NCBI GenBank assembly: GCA_016764015.1
Contig: JAESSR010000110.1
Location: 1-7,293, forward strand
Direction: 5' to 3'
From: Phycisphaerales bacterium
GTDB lineage: Bacteria > Planctomycetota > Phycisphaerae > Phycisphaerales > UBA1924
Length of the DNA: 7,293 bases
Below, piece after piece: positions 5,775-7,293 of this stretch (positions are counted from its first letter, which is position 1; every line of letters begins with the position of its first letter). Both the position numbers and the translations under genes were made by a program. The notes beneath the pieces are model-generated. The model had not been told where the DNA came from. It did no database searches and saw only the letters and a list, made by a program, of their open reading frames with translations.

Positions 5775-5795
5775 CCCCACCACTTAGGTGTGGGG
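5775..5795 (+). promoter_or_regulatory. Hairpin between csrA and flagellin gene
   Basis: CCCCAC at 5775-5780 pairs with GTGGGG at 5790-5795, or CCCCA plus CAC pair with GTG plus TGGGG, bulging one C and leaving a TTAG loop. The stem begins ten bases after the csrA stop and ends ten bases before the Shine-Dalgarno hairpin of fliC. The next bases are TATGAG, so it lacks the T-tract of an intrinsic terminator. It may separate csrA from fliC messages as a processing or attenuation point, or act as a 5' stabilising stem of the flagellin mRNA. Confidence 0.5.
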
Positions 5796-5805
5796 TATGA
5801 GCAAC

Positions 5806-5823
5806 GCAATCACGGAGGATTGC
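5806..5823 (+). promoter_or_regulatory. Probable CsrA site: fliC Shine-Dalgarno in a hairpin loop
   Basis: GCAAT at 5806-5810 pairs perfectly with ATTGC at 5819-5823, leaving the eight-base loop CACGGAGG. The loop holds the entire ribosome binding core GGAGG (5814-5818), six to seven bases from the ATG, and the CsrA core ANGGA as ACGGA (5812-5816). A shifted pairing, AGCAA (5800-5804) with TTGCT (5820-5824), also exposes it. Known CsrA targets, including Bacillus subtilis hag, have a site overlapping the Shine-Dalgarno. With csrA and fliW directly upstream, translational repression by CsrA relieved by FliW is the natural reading. Binding itself is inferred. Confidence 0.7.
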
Positions 5824-5825
5824 TA

Positions 5826-7293
5826 ATGACCAGAATCAATACGAATATCCCGAGTTTGATCGCCCAGCAACGGTTGAATCGTTCTGGACTCGATCTACAA
5901 ACGCGCCTCGAAAGACTTTCGACCGGGTTGCGCATTAACCGAGGCAAAGATGACCCCGCGGGTTTGATCATCTCTGAACGGCTGGGAACCGATATCGCAA
6001 GTATCACCCAGGCGATCAAGAATGGCGAACGAGCCAGCGCCGTCATCGCAACGACCGAAGGGTCACTCACCGAGATCACCGATCTGCTCAACTCGATCAA
6101 GGCACTGGCTGTGGAAGCAGCGAATACGGGTGCTTTGTCCGACGAAGAGCGGAGTGCAAACCAGCTCCAGATCGACTCGGCGATTCAGTCGATTACCCGA
6201 ATCTCGAATACCGCGTCGTTCGGTGGGCTCAAGCTGCTCGATGGGTCGCTTGATTACCTGACCAGCGGGATTGTTTCGAGTGAGATTTCAAGAGCAAGCA
6301 TCACGAGCGCAAGCTTTATTAGCAGCAGCACGATTAATGTTGATGTTGATGTGCTCTCTTCGGCCCAAAAAGGCAATCTGTACCTATCAGGTGACAACAG
6401 CGCTAACCCAGCGATCGACGGTGTCATTGTCTCGCAGACAACGATTCAGATTCGTGGCCCAGAAGGCGTGCGTGAGCTCGTGCTTCAGGCAGATCAAGCA
6501 CTTTCAAGTGTGGTGGCCGCGGTCAACGGGCTTACGGCTGTGACGGGTGTTGAAGCATCACTTATGGGTGCTGACAGTACTTCTGGTATTGTCTTTAGTT
6601 CTGCAGAATATGGCACCGGCTCGTTTGTCAGTGTTGAGCGTGTCGATGCGGCTGTTTCCGGCGAGTTTAGTCTCGATGCACTCGATGGGAATGCACCCAT
6701 TCCTGGTACTGCTGCAGGGATCTGGGCGAGTGGTAGCCTGATTGCGGATACAAAGTATGATGAGGGTGCGAATGTTTCTGCCCTGATCAATGGTGTGCTT
6801 GCAACGGGCGATGGGCTGAATATATCTGTCAACTCTCCAACATTGGGCATGGAACTGCTTCTGGCCGAAGCCTTTGCGATTGACCCAACGATCACGGCAT
6901 CGACCTTTGATATCACCGGCGGCGGTGCACTCTTCCAGCTTGGACCTGATATTACTCCGCTCCAGCAGACCAATATCGGTATCCAATCGACCGCAGCAGA
7001 GAACCTAGGCGGGACGCTGATCAACGGCGGGCTCGAGTTCCTCTCCTCATTGAGGACTGGCAACACGAACTCACTTGATAACGCGAGCGAACGAAACGAT
7101 TTTAGTGCTTTGCAGAAAATCGTGGATAATGCGATTGATGATGTCTCTATCCAGCGTGGTCGTTTGGGTGCCTTCGAGCGAAATGTGCTCGATACCAACC
7201 GGAGATCGCTCCAGTCGGCCTTTGAGAACCTGACCGCGAGTCGATCGATCATCCGTGATGCCGACTTTTCTCAAGAAACCAGTGCGTTGACTC
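5826..7293 (+). CDS. fliC: Flagellin (3' partial)
   Basis: The frame is open from ATG 5826 to the right edge, giving 489 codons without a stop. Flagellin is the exported filament subunit. The N-terminal D0/D1 is typical: INTNIPSLIAQQRLNRSGLD, then LSTGLRINRGKDDPAGLIIS (residues 31-50), where most flagellins read RINSAKDDAAGL. The D1 helices continue to about residue 140. The middle (about 150-390) is a variable outer region with beta-rich strands and a GANVSALINGVLATGDGLNI stretch. Then comes ITGGGALFQLGP, a long helix with VSIQRGRLGAFERNVL, and NLTASRSIIRDADFSQETSA, which in the family lies about 35 residues from the C-terminus. The full protein is therefore probably about 520-530 residues, larger than Bacillus Hag (about 300). 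The ribosome binding site GGAGGA (5814-5819) sits in a hairpin loop. No sigma-28 promoter (TAAA-N15-GCCGATAA) was found upstream, so fliC may be read from a csrA or fliW promoter or a divergent one. Confidence 0.95.
   Translation, partial: MTRINTNIPSLIAQQRLNRSGLDLQTRLERLSTGLRINRGKDDPAGLIISERLGTDIASITQAIKNGERASAVIATTEGSLTEITDLLNSIKALAVEAANTGALSDEERSANQLQIDSAIQSITRISNTASFGGLKLLDGSLDYLTSGIVSSEISRASITSASFISSSTINVDVDVLSSAQKGNLYLSGDNSANPAIDGVIVSQTTIQIRGPEGVRELVLQADQALSSVVAAVNGLTAVTGVEASLMGADSTSGIVFSSAEYGTGSFVSVERVDAAVSGEFSLDALDGNAPIPGTAAGIWASGSLIADTKYDEGANVSALINGVLATGDGLNISVNSPTLGMELLLAEAFAIDPTITASTFDITGGGALFQLGPDITPLQQTNIGIQSTAAENLGGTLINGGLEFLSSLRTGNTNSLDNASERNDFSALQKIVDNAIDDVSIQRGRLGAFERNVLDTNRRSLQSAFENLTASRSIIRDADFSQETSALT

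Noticed and set aside
1..7293. CRISPR arrays, insertion sequences, tRNA or rRNA genes, attachment sites
   Set aside because: No regularly spaced direct repeats, transposase motifs, terminal inverted repeats or tRNA-like folds were seen; the window is an intact flagellar cluster.

Overview
This window is a late flagellar gene cluster read entirely on the + strand. In order it holds the 3' end of a FlgJ-type rod-binding protein, the chaperone flgN, the two hook-filament junction proteins flgK and flgL, the assembly factor fliW, the RNA-binding regulator csrA, and the first 489 codons of a flagellin gene that runs off the right edge. All seven genes were recognised from protein motifs. The order flgN-flgK-flgL-fliW-csrA-flagellin resembles the Bacillus arrangement, but a flgJ stands where Bacillus has flgM.

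The organism is most likely a free-living, moderately high-GC bacterium with a CsrA/FliW flagellar checkpoint. The large FlgK and FlgL, the long-tailed CsrA and a flagellin stretch reading GGGALFQLGP suggest Planctomycetota, possibly a Phycisphaerae-like lineage. This is inferred from remembered family features, not from a search, and is held with moderate to low confidence.

Layout: positions 2-2547 are tightly packed (gaps of 17 and 15 bases) and encode rod completion, the FlgK/FlgL chaperone and FlgK. FlgL follows after 27 bases and is about twice the length of the enterobacterial protein, because three flagellin-IN-like repeats of roughly 100-120 residues are inserted in its middle. After FlgL the spacing changes: 163 bases before fliW, 181 before csrA and 60 before the flagellin gene. 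No gap exceeds 300 bases. These leaders are rich in inverted repeats, and several expose a GGA, the core of a CsrA site.

How the genes work together: FlgN escorts FlgK and FlgL to the export gate, and these form the junction on which flagellin polymerises. In the mechanism known from Bacillus subtilis, CsrA blocks flagellin translation until FliW, freed when flagellin is exported, binds CsrA. Here the flagellin Shine-Dalgarno lies wholly inside the loop of a perfect 5-bp hairpin and carries an ACGGA motif, as expected for direct CsrA control. The csrA ribosome binding site and start codon lie inside a perfect 7-bp stem-loop. The flgL-fliW spacer contains a run of GGA-presenting hairpins, including an exact CAGGATG. 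The most interesting hypothesis is that one CsrA/FliW circuit acts at three consecutive RNA leaders (fliW, csrA, fliC), and that the fliW leader may also titrate CsrA. All structures were found by eye; no folding energies or homology searches were run.
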